A program made the translations under genes and the position numbers. Below, one piece after another: positions 26,245-34,301 of a stretch of DNA of 64,000 nt (position 1 is its first letter; each line of letters starts with the position of its first letter). The notes below the pieces were generated by a model. That model saw only the letters and a list, made by a program, of their open reading frames with translations. It was not told the DNA's origin and did not search any database. The stretch spans positions 3,720,001 through 3,784,000 of the forward strand of contig NZ_CP041244.1 of NCBI RefSeq assembly GCF_006547145.1. The letters are read 5' to 3'. The stretch is from Actinomadura sp. WMMA1423. Lineage in GTDB: Bacteria; Actinomycetota; Actinomycetes; Streptosporangiales; Streptosporangiaceae.

Positions 26245-27219
26245 TCAGCCGGTCTCGGCGAGGACGTCTCCCACGGCCGTCCGGCGGTAGAGGACGGATC
26301 GGCCGCTGCGCTCGCGGGTGACCAGGCCGGACCCGCGCAGCACCGCGAGGTGGTCGCCGATCCCGCCGACGCTCATCCGGAGCCGCGCGCTCAGCCAGGT
26401 GGTGGTGGCGGGCTCGGCGAGCAGCCGCAGCAGATCGGCCCGCGTGCGGCCCACCAGCCTGGCGAGGGCGTCCTCGTCGCGCGGCTCCCGGCTCTCCCAG
26501 AGCGCCGCCACTCCCCTGGCCCGGTACATGAGCGTGTACGGCCAGTCCTGTTCGAGCGCCGCTCCGAGCTCGGCGAAGACGACCGGCACGAACGTCAGTC
26601 CGGCGCCGCCGAGCCGGTAGGTGGCGTCGCCGGTGATGTCGGCCTCGATGACCCCGTCCCGCCAGCGCACCTTGCGGGACAGGCCGTCCAGGGCGGCCGC
26701 CCAGCCGTAGGCGGCCAGGCGTCCCGCGCGGTGGACGATGTCGCGCTCCAGGATCGAGCGCAGCACCGGCCAGTCCGGTTCCAGGAGGGCCCGCCAGGCC
26801 GTCTCCAGACCGCCGGCGAGCCGCTCGACGACGTCCGGGGCCTCCAGCACCTCCCGGACGGCGGCGTCCGGCTCCGGCAGCCCCTCCAGGTTGCGGGCGA
26901 TCTCGCGGCGGGCCTGGCCGGGCGGCGTCGCCCGCACGGTCTCCAGCTGGTCCGCGACCGTCAGGTTCGGGCGGGCGGGCGGCGGGACGACGAAGTCGGC
27001 CATGTACCCGTGGGGGCGGCGCAGGAAGGCCAGCGCCCGCAGGGCCGGGTCCCCGGCGACCTCCCGGTACGCCGGGCGGACCCGGTCCACCCACGGTCCG
27101 AGCGGCCCCACCGGCATCGGGCCGGCGACGACCCCGAGCGCGCTGTGCACCTCGATCAGGGGGGCGACCCCGAACCGGCTCGCCGCGAGGTCTCCGGGTC
27201 CCACCACGATGCGGTACAT
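26245..27219 (-). CDS. ArsR-like winged-helix regulator with DUF5937-type N-terminal domain
   Basis: The 324-residue protein has a long N-terminal domain (about 1-240; MYRIVVGPGDLAASRFGVAP and later RDIVHRAGRLAAYGWAAAL) typical of the DUF5937 regulator group. An ArsR-type winged helix follows: TTWLSARLRMSVGGIGDHLAVL and GRSVLYRRT. It is divergent from an MFS pump with only 59 bases between start codons. A perfect inverted repeat covers its own start codon, so it probably represses itself and the pump. The inducer is unknown. Confidence 0.87.
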   Translation of the reverse strand: MYRIVVGPGDLAASRFGVAPLIEVHSALGVVAGPMPVGPLGPWVDRVRPAYREVAGDPALRALAFLRRPHGYMADFVVPPPARPNLTVADQLETVRATPPGQARREIARNLEGLPEPDAAVREVLEAPDVVERLAGGLETAWRALLEPDWPVLRSILERDIVHRAGRLAAYGWAAALDGLSRKVRWRDGVIEADITGDATYRLGGAGLTFVPVVFAELGAALEQDWPYTLMYRARGVAALWESREPRDEDALARLVGRTRADLLRLLAEPATTTWLSARLRMSVGGIGDHLAVLRGSGLVTRERSGRSVLYRRTAVGDVLAETG

Positions 27220-27241
27220 GTTTCGCTCCTCCCCGAAACAT
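27218..27241. promoter_or_regulatory. Inverted-repeat operator at the regulator/MFS divergent promoter
   Basis: ATGTTTCG (27218-27225) and CGAAACAT (27234-27241) are exact inverted repeats with 8 bases between. One arm covers the ATG of the ArsR-like gene. Its symmetry and place suggest the binding site of that regulator. Confidence 0.65.
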
Positions 27242-27278
27242 TGTCCCGTACCGGGCCGGTCCGCGCAGAGTCGGCGCC

Positions 27279-28502
27279 ATGACCGCTTCTTCCGTGTCCT
27301 CCCCTTCCGCGTCCTCTCCTTCCGGGGGCTCCGCGCGGTACCGCGACGTCTTCGGCGTTTCCGAGTTCCGGACGCTGTTCTCCCTGCAGACGCTCCAGGT
27401 GGGCGGCGACTCGGTCCGGACGATCGCGCTGTCGGTCCAGACGTTCGAACGCACGGGCTCGCCCGTCGCGGCGGCGCTCGTCTTCGCCGCCGGGATGCTC
27501 CCCTACGTGGTCGGCGGCGCCCTGCTGCTCTCGCTCGCCGACCGCGTCCCGCCGCGGCGGCTGCTGACCGGCTACCACCTGCTGCGCCTGGCGGTCACGG
27601 CCGTCCTCGCGGTGGGCGGGCTCCCGTTGCCGGTGGTCATGGCGCTGCTCGTCGCGGTGGGGCTGTTCGCGCCGGTCGGCGGCGCGAGCGTCCAGGCCCG
27701 GCTCCCCGCCCTGCTCCCCGGGGACGGCTACGTGCTCGGCCGGTCGCTGTTCACGATGACCAGCGCCGGCGCGCAGATCGCCGGCCAGGCCGCGGGCGGG
27801 CTGCTGCTGGCGGTGCTCACCCCGTCGGGGGCGCTCTGGCTCTCGGCCGCCGGCGCCGCCCTCGCCGCGGGCCTCGCCCGCTTCCGCCTCCCGGACACCC
27901 CGGCCTCCACCCGGGGCGCGTCCACCGGGACGGCCCGGGCGACGTGGCGGACCAACCGGCTCCTGCTGGGCGGCCGCACGACGCGCGGGCTGCTCCTGGC
28001 CGGCTGGCTGCCGATCTCACTGTCGGTGGGGGCCGAGGGCGTCGCGGTCCCCTACGCGGGGAGCCTGGGGCACCCGGGCGCCGCCGGGCTGCTGCTGTCG
28101 GCTGCGGCGGCCGGGATGCTCGCGGGCAACCTCGTGGCGGGCCGCTGGATCCGCCCGGACCTGCGGGAGCGGCTCGCGCTGCCGCTGGCCGCCCTGACCG
28201 GCGCCCCGCTCCTGCTGTTCGCCTTCGAGCCGGGACTGGCGGCGGCCTGCGGGCTGATGGCGGCGGGGACGTGCGGGCTCGGCTACGAGCTGGTCGTCCA
28301 GCGCCGCCTCGTGGACGCGGTGCCCGAGGAGATCCGCGGGCAGGGGATCGGCCTCTACGGCAGCGGCCTCATGACCGGCCAGGCCGTCGGCATCGGCGCT
28401 GCGGGGGCCCTGGGCGAGGTCATGGCGCCCGGCCACGTCATGGCGCTGTGCGGCGCCGCCACGCTGGCCGCCTGCCTCTGCCTCGTCCGTCCTCTGCGCT
28501 GA
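27279..28502 (+). CDS. MFS transporter under ArsR-like control
   Basis: The 407-residue protein has about 12 hydrophobic segments and belongs to the MFS family related to MefA/enterobactin exporters (VFGVSEFRTLFSLQTLQVGGDSV at the N-terminus, LADRVPPRRLLTGYH between helices 2 and 3). The N-terminal 25 residues are serine/proline rich and vary in such proteins. ATG 27279 is the only suitable start. It converges with the radical SAM gene. It is likely an efflux pump for a small molecule sensed by the divergent regulator. Confidence 0.87.
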   Translation: MTASSVSSPSASSPSGGSARYRDVFGVSEFRTLFSLQTLQVGGDSVRTIALSVQTFERTGSPVAAALVFAAGMLPYVVGGALLLSLADRVPPRRLLTGYHLLRLAVTAVLAVGGLPLPVVMALLVAVGLFAPVGGASVQARLPALLPGDGYVLGRSLFTMTSAGAQIAGQAAGGLLLAVLTPSGALWLSAAGAALAAGLARFRLPDTPASTRGASTGTARATWRTNRLLLGGRTTRGLLLAGWLPISLSVGAEGVAVPYAGSLGHPGAAGLLLSAAAAGMLAGNLVAGRWIRPDLRERLALPLAALTGAPLLLFAFEPGLAAACGLMAAGTCGLGYELVVQRRLVDAVPEEIRGQGIGLYGSGLMTGQAVGIGAAGALGEVMAPGHVMALCGAATLAACLCLVRPLR

Positions 28503-28563
28503 AAGGGGGGTGGCGTGCCCGCCCCGCGGCAGGCGGAGACCGGCGGACACGCCACCGGGCGGG

Positions 28564-29880
28564 TCACTCCTGCCAGGGGAAGCGGTCGGCGAAGGCGGGC
28601 TTGAGGTCGTCCAGCCAGATCGCCTCGGGGTCGTACTGCGCGAAGAAGGGCCTGCCGACGAGGTCGGCGTCGCGGCACTGGATGAAGTGCAGCGCGAAGG
28701 CCTTCTGGCCCGCCAGTTCGACGACCCCGTCCACGCAGACCTTGCCGGGCGTCGCCGACATGGACGGCCCGCGGACGGTCCGGGACAGCCCGGAGACGTT
28801 CTTGTAGGCGTCGCGGAAGATCTCGTGCGCCCGCGCGAGGGGGACGGCGAAGTAGTCCCGCGGCCCGGTGTCGCGCTCGACGAACATGTAGTAGGGCACG
28901 AGGCCCATCCGCGTCTGGGTGCGCCACATGGTCTCCCAGGTGGCCGCGTCGTCGTTGATCATCCGGATCAGCGGCGCCTGGGTGCGGATGACCGCGCCGG
29001 TGTCGCGGATGCGGCGGCACGCCTCGGTGACCATGAGGGGTTCCAGCTCGCGCGGGTGGGTGAAGTGCGCCATGAAGGCCAGGTTCTTGCCCGAGGCCAC
29101 GACCTGCTCGAACAGCCGGAGCATGTCGTCGGCGTCGGGGTCGGTGACGAACTTCTGGGGCCAGTACGCCAGCGACTTGGTCCCGATCCGGATGGATTCG
29201 AGCTGGTCGAGGTCGAGCAGCGGCTCGACGTAGCGGCGCAGCACCGGCTCGCCCATGATCATGGCGTCGCCGCCGGTGAACAGGACGCTCGTCACCTCGG
29301 GGTGCGCGAGGAGGTAGTCGCGGAGCGCGGCGGGCTCGTCCCCGGCCATCTTCAGGTCGGCCTCGCCGACGAACTGGGCCCAGCGGAAGCAGTAGGTGCA
29401 GTACGCGTGGCACGTCTGTCCCTGCTTGGGGAAGTACAGCACGGTCTCGTCGTACTTGTGCTGCATGCCGGGGATCTTGCCGTCGCCGAAGCTCGGGATG
29501 TTCAGCTCCATCTGGCCCGCCGGATGCGGGTTCAGCCGCATCCGCACCGCGTGGGCGGCGGCCTCGATCTCGGCCTTGGGCGCCTCGCGGCGGAGCAGGT
29601 CCGACAGGAGCGCGACGTCCTGCGCGGGGAGCATGTCCTCCTGCGGGAAGACGAGCCGGTAGATCGGATCGTCGGGCGCGGCCGACCAGTCGATGAGCTC
29701 CTCGATGACGTAGGCGTTCGTCCGGAACGGCAGGACCGTCGCAACCGCCCGGGTCGCGAGCCGCTGCGCGGGCGTGAGCCCCGCGCGAGCGGTGAGCTCG
29801 TCGAGGTGCTTCGCCGTGAAGGCGCGGAACTTGCGACCGGTGGATCGCACTGCGGGAGCCGCGTCGTTCACCAGTGTCAC
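28564..29880 (-). CDS. KamA-family radical SAM enzyme (lysine 2,3-aminomutase-like)
   Basis: The 438-residue protein carries the radical SAM cluster motif CHAYCTYC (about residues 156-163) within YFPKQGQTCHAYCTYCFRW, a GGDAMIM loop for S-adenosylmethionine, and TPGKVCVDG near the C-terminus, where lysine aminomutases hold their PLP lysine. Relatives interconvert alpha- and beta-lysine, or isomerise a lysine before attaching it to elongation factor P. Neither epmA nor efp is nearby. GTG 29880 is preceded by AAGGAG about 9 bases upstream. The substrate is not certain and could be glutamate or another amino acid. Confidence 0.9.
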   Translation of the reverse strand: MTLVNDAAPAVRSTGRKFRAFTAKHLDELTARAGLTPAQRLATRAVATVLPFRTNAYVIEELIDWSAAPDDPIYRLVFPQEDMLPAQDVALLSDLLRREAPKAEIEAAAHAVRMRLNPHPAGQMELNIPSFGDGKIPGMQHKYDETVLYFPKQGQTCHAYCTYCFRWAQFVGEADLKMAGDEPAALRDYLLAHPEVTSVLFTGGDAMIMGEPVLRRYVEPLLDLDQLESIRIGTKSLAYWPQKFVTDPDADDMLRLFEQVVASGKNLAFMAHFTHPRELEPLMVTEACRRIRDTGAVIRTQAPLIRMINDDAATWETMWRTQTRMGLVPYYMFVERDTGPRDYFAVPLARAHEIFRDAYKNVSGLSRTVRGPSMSATPGKVCVDGVVELAGQKAFALHFIQCRDADLVGRPFFAQYDPEAIWLDDLKPAFADRFPWQE

Positions 29881-30252
29881 GTGTTGGTACTCCTTGCTGT
29901 CAGCGGGGGAAGCGCGCCCCGGGCGCCGTCACGGAACGTGATCAGAACTGCTCGGGACACCCCCATTCAACCGTTTGGGACGTGTTCATGCCGAATTGAT
30001 ACCCCCTGCGCGCCACGGACAAAGACGAGGTCAGGACGATCCCGACAAATCGCCTCGTCATCATCGTGGACTCCCCATGCCTTGTACAACGACTACGGGA
30101 CGTCAACTTCTCCACCAGATTCCGTTAAGGCCTCGGCCAGCGGATACTCCGCTAACGCCCACCCAGGTCACACAGCCGCGACCGGTTCGGAAATACTGGG
30201 GCGGGTAGGACCGATCGGCGCGCGGGAACCCGTGCGGGCGTGAGGGGGCCGG
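29881..30252. other. 372-base gene-free divergent region
   Basis: This gap separates the divergent kamA-like gene and the DUF998-type gene. It is less GC-rich than its surroundings in the middle (about 29990-30150). It must hold both promoters. I could not find a convincing -35/-10 pair, repeat or RNA structure beyond the AAGGAG site used by the kamA-like gene. Short open frames here lack coding character. Confidence 0.4.
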
Positions 30253-30978
30253 GTGGACCTTGACGAGCGGGGCGGGCCGGGTGCCGTCCCCATGCGCCTG
30301 ATCGTCCTCGCCGGGCTGGCGTCGATCACCTACGCCAGCTTCCTGCTGGAGAACCTCCTCAGCCCCAAGCTGGACTTCTTCAACGGCTACGTGAGCGAGC
30401 TCTCGGCCTCCGACCAGCCGTACCACCTCGTCTACAGCGCCGGCGACCTCGTCACCGGCGTGCTGTCGATCCTGGTGGCCGCCGGGACGCTGCGCAGGCT
30501 CACCCGCAAGCCCCTCGCCACGGCCGGGTGGGTGTTCCTCGGCCTGTTCGGCGTGTGCGCCATCGGCGACGCGTCCTTCCCCCTGGACTGCGCCCCGAGC
30601 CTGGAGACCTGGTGCGCCCTCCGGGAGCGCTCCGAGCACGTGTCCTTCTCCCACGAGTTCCACTCGGTGACCAGCAGCGCCGTGATCGTCTGCGGGGTGG
30701 CGGCGCTGCTGCTGCTGTCGCTCGCCGCCCGCCGGTACGGCTGGTGGCCCGCCCTGGCGCGCTGGGGCTGGCTGCTGGCGCTCGCCGAGTCGGTCGCCGC
30801 GCTGGGCACCCTGGTGGCGATGTACGTCGGCCAGTGGCTCGGGATCGTCCAGCGCGTCCAGATCGGCATCCTGTGCCTGGGGCTGCTGACCATCGCGTGG
30901 GCGCTGTACTCCGACCGGCGCGGCGCGGCGCGGGAGGCTCGGGAGACCTCGGCGGCGCCGGAGGGGGCGTGCCTGTGA
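30253..30978 (+). CDS. DUF998-type integral membrane protein
   Basis: The 241-residue product has about six hydrophobic helices. After helix 1, LDFFNGYVSELSASDQPYH matches the conserved loop of DUF998 proteins. CAIGDASFPLDCAPS and HEFHSVTSSAVIVCG are further conserved points; two cysteines may form a disulphide. GTG 30253 is used; ATG 30292 is an alternative. It overlaps the hydrolase gene by 4 bases, and that gene overlaps the lipoprotein gene. Function unknown. Confidence 0.8.
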   Translation: MDLDERGGPGAVPMRLIVLAGLASITYASFLLENLLSPKLDFFNGYVSELSASDQPYHLVYSAGDLVTGVLSILVAAGTLRRLTRKPLATAGWVFLGLFGVCAIGDASFPLDCAPSLETWCALRERSEHVSFSHEFHSVTSSAVIVCGVAALLLLSLAARRYGWWPALARWGWLLALAESVAALGTLVAMYVGQWLGIVQRVQIGILCLGLLTIAWALYSDRRGAAREARETSAAPEGACL

Positions 30979-31868
30979 GTCGCGCGGACGGGGAGGCGGG
31001 CGGCGTGGGCGAGATCGTCAACGTGGGGCGCGAGCAGGTGCACGTCGTCGAGTCGGGTCCGGCGGACGGGCCGCCGCTGCTGCTCGCCTCCGGGCTCGGC
31101 GGCGCCTGGTTCGACTGGGAGCCGTCCGTCGCGCTGCTCCGGGAGGGGCACCGGGTGACCGTCTTCGACCGTCCGGGCCTCGGGCTCAGCCCGTCCGCGA
31201 CCGCGCCGCCGTCGCTGCGCCGCGACACCGCGATCTTGGAGGCGCTGGCGCGGCGGGCGGGCCGGCCGGTGGCGGTCCTCGCGCACTCGATGGCCGCGTT
31301 CGCCGCCGAGGCGCTCGCGAGGACGCGTCCGAGGCTCGTGCGGGGCCTGGTGCTGCTCGACCCGAGCTACGAGCACGAGGCGTGGGTGCCCGTGCGGCTG
31401 GCCGCCGCGCTGACCCCGCTCGCCACGGCGGCGGGCGCGGTGCTCGGCGCCACCCGGCTGGCGAGGGTCGCCGGGCCGTTCGGGCGCCGGGCGATCCTGA
31501 GGCGCACCAGCCGCCGCGGCGACACCGCCCCCGAGGCGGTCGTGCGCTCGGTGTACGGGCGCGGCACGGTGGTCGGCACGGTCCTCGCCGAGGATCTCGC
31601 CTACCGGGAGATGGCCGCCGACCTGGCCGGGCTGCGCGGGCGCCGCCCCTTCCCGCCCGTCCCGCTGGCCGTGGTGACCGCGCTCGGGGACGTGGACGGC
31701 GACGACCGCAAGCGCCGCTGGGCCGAGGCGCACGCGCGGCTCGCCTCCATGAGCCCGCACGGCACCCGGATCGAACTGCCGGACGCCCTGCACATGGTCG
31801 CCCTCGACCGTCCCGACGCCGTCGCCGACGCGGTCGCCGCCCTCGACCGCCTGGAGGGGGCCGCGTGA
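30975..31868 (+). CDS. Alpha/beta hydrolase
   Basis: The 297-residue protein has the alpha/beta hydrolase layout: oxyanion region LLASGLGGAWFDW, VTVFDRPGLGLS, the nucleophile elbow AHSMAAF and a late catalytic histidine in ALHMVALD. The elbow is A-H-S-M-A rather than the usual G-x-S-x-G, so the strand turn is slightly altered but the serine is present. GTG 30975 overlaps the upstream stop (GTGA), and its own stop overlaps the following lipoprotein. No signal sequence. Substrate is unknown. Confidence 0.85.
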   Translation: MSRADGEAGGVGEIVNVGREQVHVVESGPADGPPLLLASGLGGAWFDWEPSVALLREGHRVTVFDRPGLGLSPSATAPPSLRRDTAILEALARRAGRPVAVLAHSMAAFAAEALARTRPRLVRGLVLLDPSYEHEAWVPVRLAAALTPLATAAGAVLGATRLARVAGPFGRRAILRRTSRRGDTAPEAVVRSVYGRGTVVGTVLAEDLAYREMAADLAGLRGRRPFPPVPLAVVTALGDVDGDDRKRRWAEAHARLASMSPHGTRIELPDALHMVALDRPDAVADAVAALDRLEGAA

Positions 31869-32236
31869 GACGCCTTCCCCCCGTCGTGCTCGCCGTGCTG
31901 CTCGCCCTGACGATGTCCGGCTGCAAGGTCATGCAGCGGATCTCGGACGGGGCCTACCGCAACGCCGTCACCGACGGGGTCGTGGACGAACTGGCCGCGC
32001 GGGGCATCGAGTTGCAGGAGCGCCCCGAGTGCGAGTCCCCGGGCCGCGAGACCGACTCCGTGGTGCGGGTCGACTGCACGGCCGTGACCTCGACCGGGGA
32101 GCCGGTCGTCGTGGAGGGCGTCGCCCACGACGCCGACACCGAACGCCCGCTGGAGTCCTACGTCGTCACCGTCGGCGGGCGCGAGGTGCTCCGCAAGGAC
32201 TGCCTCGGGCTCGGCTGCGAGCATCCGAACGGCTGA
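31865..32236 (+). CDS. Small lipoprotein with DUF4333-like domain
   Basis: The 123-residue product begins with a lipoprotein signal (hydrophobic stretch ending LTMSGCKVM). A mature domain of about 100 residues follows with ECESPG, VDCTAVTSTGEPV and SYVVTVGGREVLRKDCLGLGC. Its C-terminal half is clearly related to the next gene's product. The cysteines probably form disulphides outside the membrane. GTG 31865 overlaps the hydrolase stop. DUF4333 domains of mycobacterial lipoproteins have a similar pattern; this assignment is by eye. Confidence 0.75.
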   Translation: MRRLPPVVLAVLLALTMSGCKVMQRISDGAYRNAVTDGVVDELAARGIELQERPECESPGRETDSVVRVDCTAVTSTGEPVVVEGVAHDADTERPLESYVVTVGGREVLRKDCLGLGCEHPNG

Positions 32237-32317
32237 CCTGGCAACGAATCCGCATACTCAAGGGAAAAACCCACCACCGAACGCATATGACCCCGTACGG
32301 TCGGTGACGTAGCGGGT

Positions 32318-32752
32318 GTGAAGATTCCCAGCGTGAAGATGCCGCGCCTCAAGATCGGCCGCAGGAAGGCCATGATCCTGGCGTCCGCAGCGCTCTTCGT
32401 GGTCGCCGCCGTCAGCGGCGGCGCGTTCCTGCTGCTGTCGGGCGGCCAGGAACTGCAGTACAAGACGCAGGGCGCGCTGCGAAGGGCGCTCCCCGTGACC
32501 GCCGCCGCCGAGCTGCACAAGCACGGCGTGCAACTGGGGGCGCCGCTGCGGTGCACCGACCTGCCGGGCTGGACGAAGAAGAAGATGCGGGTCTCCTGTA
32601 CCGGCACGACCGCCGACAGGAAGCCGGTCGAGGTCATCGGGACCGGCGAGCAGGAGAGCAGCAAGAACAACTACACGATCCTCGTGGGCGGCCGCCCGGT
32701 CGTGGAGAACGCCGACTGCCTGGGCGCCGACTGCCTCAACAAGGACGGCTAG
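32318..32752 (+). CDS. Membrane-anchored paralogue of the preceding lipoprotein
   Basis: The 144-residue protein has a basic N-terminus, one membrane helix (about 20-42, ILASAALFVVAAVSGGAFLLL) and an outside domain. Its end, NYTILVGGRPVVENADCLGADC, parallels SYVVTVGGREVLRKDCLGLGC of the upstream lipoprotein, and both have the early cysteine and the VSC/VDC cysteine. The two genes thus arose by duplication, but one is lipid-anchored and the other has a transmembrane anchor. GTG 32318 is the best start. Function unknown. Confidence 0.78.
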   Translation: MKIPSVKMPRLKIGRRKAMILASAALFVVAAVSGGAFLLLSGGQELQYKTQGALRRALPVTAAAELHKHGVQLGAPLRCTDLPGWTKKKMRVSCTGTTADRKPVEVIGTGEQESSKNNYTILVGGRPVVENADCLGADCLNKDG

Positions 32753-32877
32753 GGCGGGCGGCGTGAGGATCGCCACTCCGGGCGTGGGGCGCCAAGGCAG
32801 GTGAAAGGACGCCATACGATGCGATGAGCTGCGTTCTTGCGGCCCACCGTGTTCCCTTTCGTCCTCCTGGAGCGGCC

Positions 32878-34260
32878 ATGACCGGCACTGGCGAGCCGTC
32901 GCGTCCCGTGCCGCCCCGCCCAGCGGAGCCCGTCCCGGCGGCGCCCGGCCCGGCGGCGCCCGTCCCGGCGGCGCCCCGACCGGCGGAGCGGCGCCCCGCG
33001 CCGCCGCGCACGGCACCGCCCCGGACCCAGGCGCCCCGCCCCGCGCCGCGCCGCCCGGCGACGGTGCGGCCGTTGCCGATCGCGGTCGACACGATGGGCG
33101 GCGACCACGCCCCCGAGGAGATCATCGAGGGCGCGGTGACCGCGGTTCGCGAGCACGGCGTCCGGCTGGTGCTGGTCGGGCGGGCCGCGCGGATCCGGCG
33201 GGAGCTCGACCTGCACGGCGTCCTCGGCACGATCCCCATCGTGCACGCCGACGAGGCCCTGGACATGGGCGAGGGCGCGCTCGCGAGCTGGCGCAAGCCC
33301 CGCTCGTCCATCGCGATCGCCTGCCACCTGATCAAGCAGGGGCGCGCGTCGGCGCTGGTGTCGGCGGGCAGCACCGCCGGAGTGGTGGCGACCTCGCGGC
33401 TGCGGCTCAAGGGCCAGCAGGGCGTGATGCGGCCGGCGATCGCGGTCGCGCTCCCGACTCGGCCGCGCCCCACGATCCTGCTGGACGCGGGCGCCACCGC
33501 GGACGTCAAGCCCGAGGGGCTCGTCCAGTTCGCGGCGCTCGGCACCGCGTACGCGCAGATCCTGCTCGGGGTGGACCGCCCGTCCGTGGGCCTGCTCAAC
33601 ATCGGCGCCGAGCCGGGCAAGGGCAACAAGCTCACCAAGCGGGCCCACGAACTGCTCGCGAGCGGCAGCCACGGCATCGAGTTCGCCGGGAACGTGGAGG
33701 GCCACGACCTGCTCAGCGGGCGCGTCGACGTCATCGTCGCCGACGGGTTCACCGGCAACGTGGCGCTCAAGACCGTGGAGGGCACCGTCGCCACCGCGTT
33801 CGCCGAGATCCGCGACGCGATGACCTCGACCGCCGCCGCGCGGATGGGCGCGCTGCTCCAGCGGCGCCGCCTCCAGGAACTGCGCGACCGCCTCGACCCC
33901 GACACCTACGGCGGCGGCGTCCTGCTCGGCCTGAACGGGACGGTCGTGATCGCGCACGGCGCCGCCCGCGCCCGCGCCATCACCTCGGCCTGCGACCTCG
34001 CGCACCGGCTGGCCGCCGGACGGATCGTCGAGCGGATCCGCGAGCAGGTCGCCGCGACCCGCACCTCCCGGTTCGGGCGCTGGACGCACGGCGAGCGCGA
34101 CGCCGACAGGCCCGCCGACAGGCCCGCCGACAGGCCCGCCGACAGGCCGGGCGACAGGCCGTCCGAGCGGCCCGCCGAGAAGGTGCCGGAGGTCCCCTCC
34201 CCCGCCGCGGACACCGTCCCCGACCGCAAAGAGCCCCCACCGGGGCCTAGCTCGGGCTAA
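32878..34260 (+). CDS. plsX: PlsX-type phosphate acyltransferase with disordered tails
   Basis: PlsX makes acyl-phosphate from acyl-ACP for phospholipid synthesis. The core (about 63-405) has IAVDTMGGDHAPEEIIEG, VSAGSTAGVVATS, NIGAEPGKGN and the VIVADGFTGNVALK motif. The core is extended at both ends. The N-terminus (about 60 residues) is almost all proline, alanine and arginine. The C-terminus repeats DRPA several times (DRPADRPADRPADRPGDRP). The usual neighbours rpmF and rnc are absent, so this may be an extra copy. ATG 32878 is chosen because GGAG lies about 7 bases upstream. The extensions may be involved in protein or membrane contacts. Confidence 0.9.
   Translation: MTGTGEPSRPVPPRPAEPVPAAPGPAAPVPAAPRPAERRPAPPRTAPPRTQAPRPAPRRPATVRPLPIAVDTMGGDHAPEEIIEGAVTAVREHGVRLVLVGRAARIRRELDLHGVLGTIPIVHADEALDMGEGALASWRKPRSSIAIACHLIKQGRASALVSAGSTAGVVATSRLRLKGQQGVMRPAIAVALPTRPRPTILLDAGATADVKPEGLVQFAALGTAYAQILLGVDRPSVGLLNIGAEPGKGNKLTKRAHELLASGSHGIEFAGNVEGHDLLSGRVDVIVADGFTGNVALKTVEGTVATAFAEIRDAMTSTAAARMGALLQRRRLQELRDRLDPDTYGGGVLLGLNGTVVIAHGAARARAITSACDLAHRLAAGRIVERIREQVAATRTSRFGRWTHGERDADRPADRPADRPADRPGDRPSERPAEKVPEVPSPAADTVPDRKEPPPGPSSG
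34105..34152 (+). repeat. In-gene tandem repeat of a 12-base unit encoding DRPA
   Basis: The 12-base unit gacaggcccgcc recurs three times exactly from about 34108 and then as variants with related codons. It encodes the DRPA repeats in the PlsX C-terminal tail, and is a likely site of length change by slippage. Confidence 0.7.
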
Positions 34261-34301
34261 ACCGATTCCGGGGGCCGGTGCGGCGCCGATAACCTTGGAA
34301 C

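Noticed and set aside
29881..30252. Possible kamA-like promoter (TTGAAT with 17-base spacing)
   Set aside because: The -10 match is poor, so only the ribosome binding site is reported.
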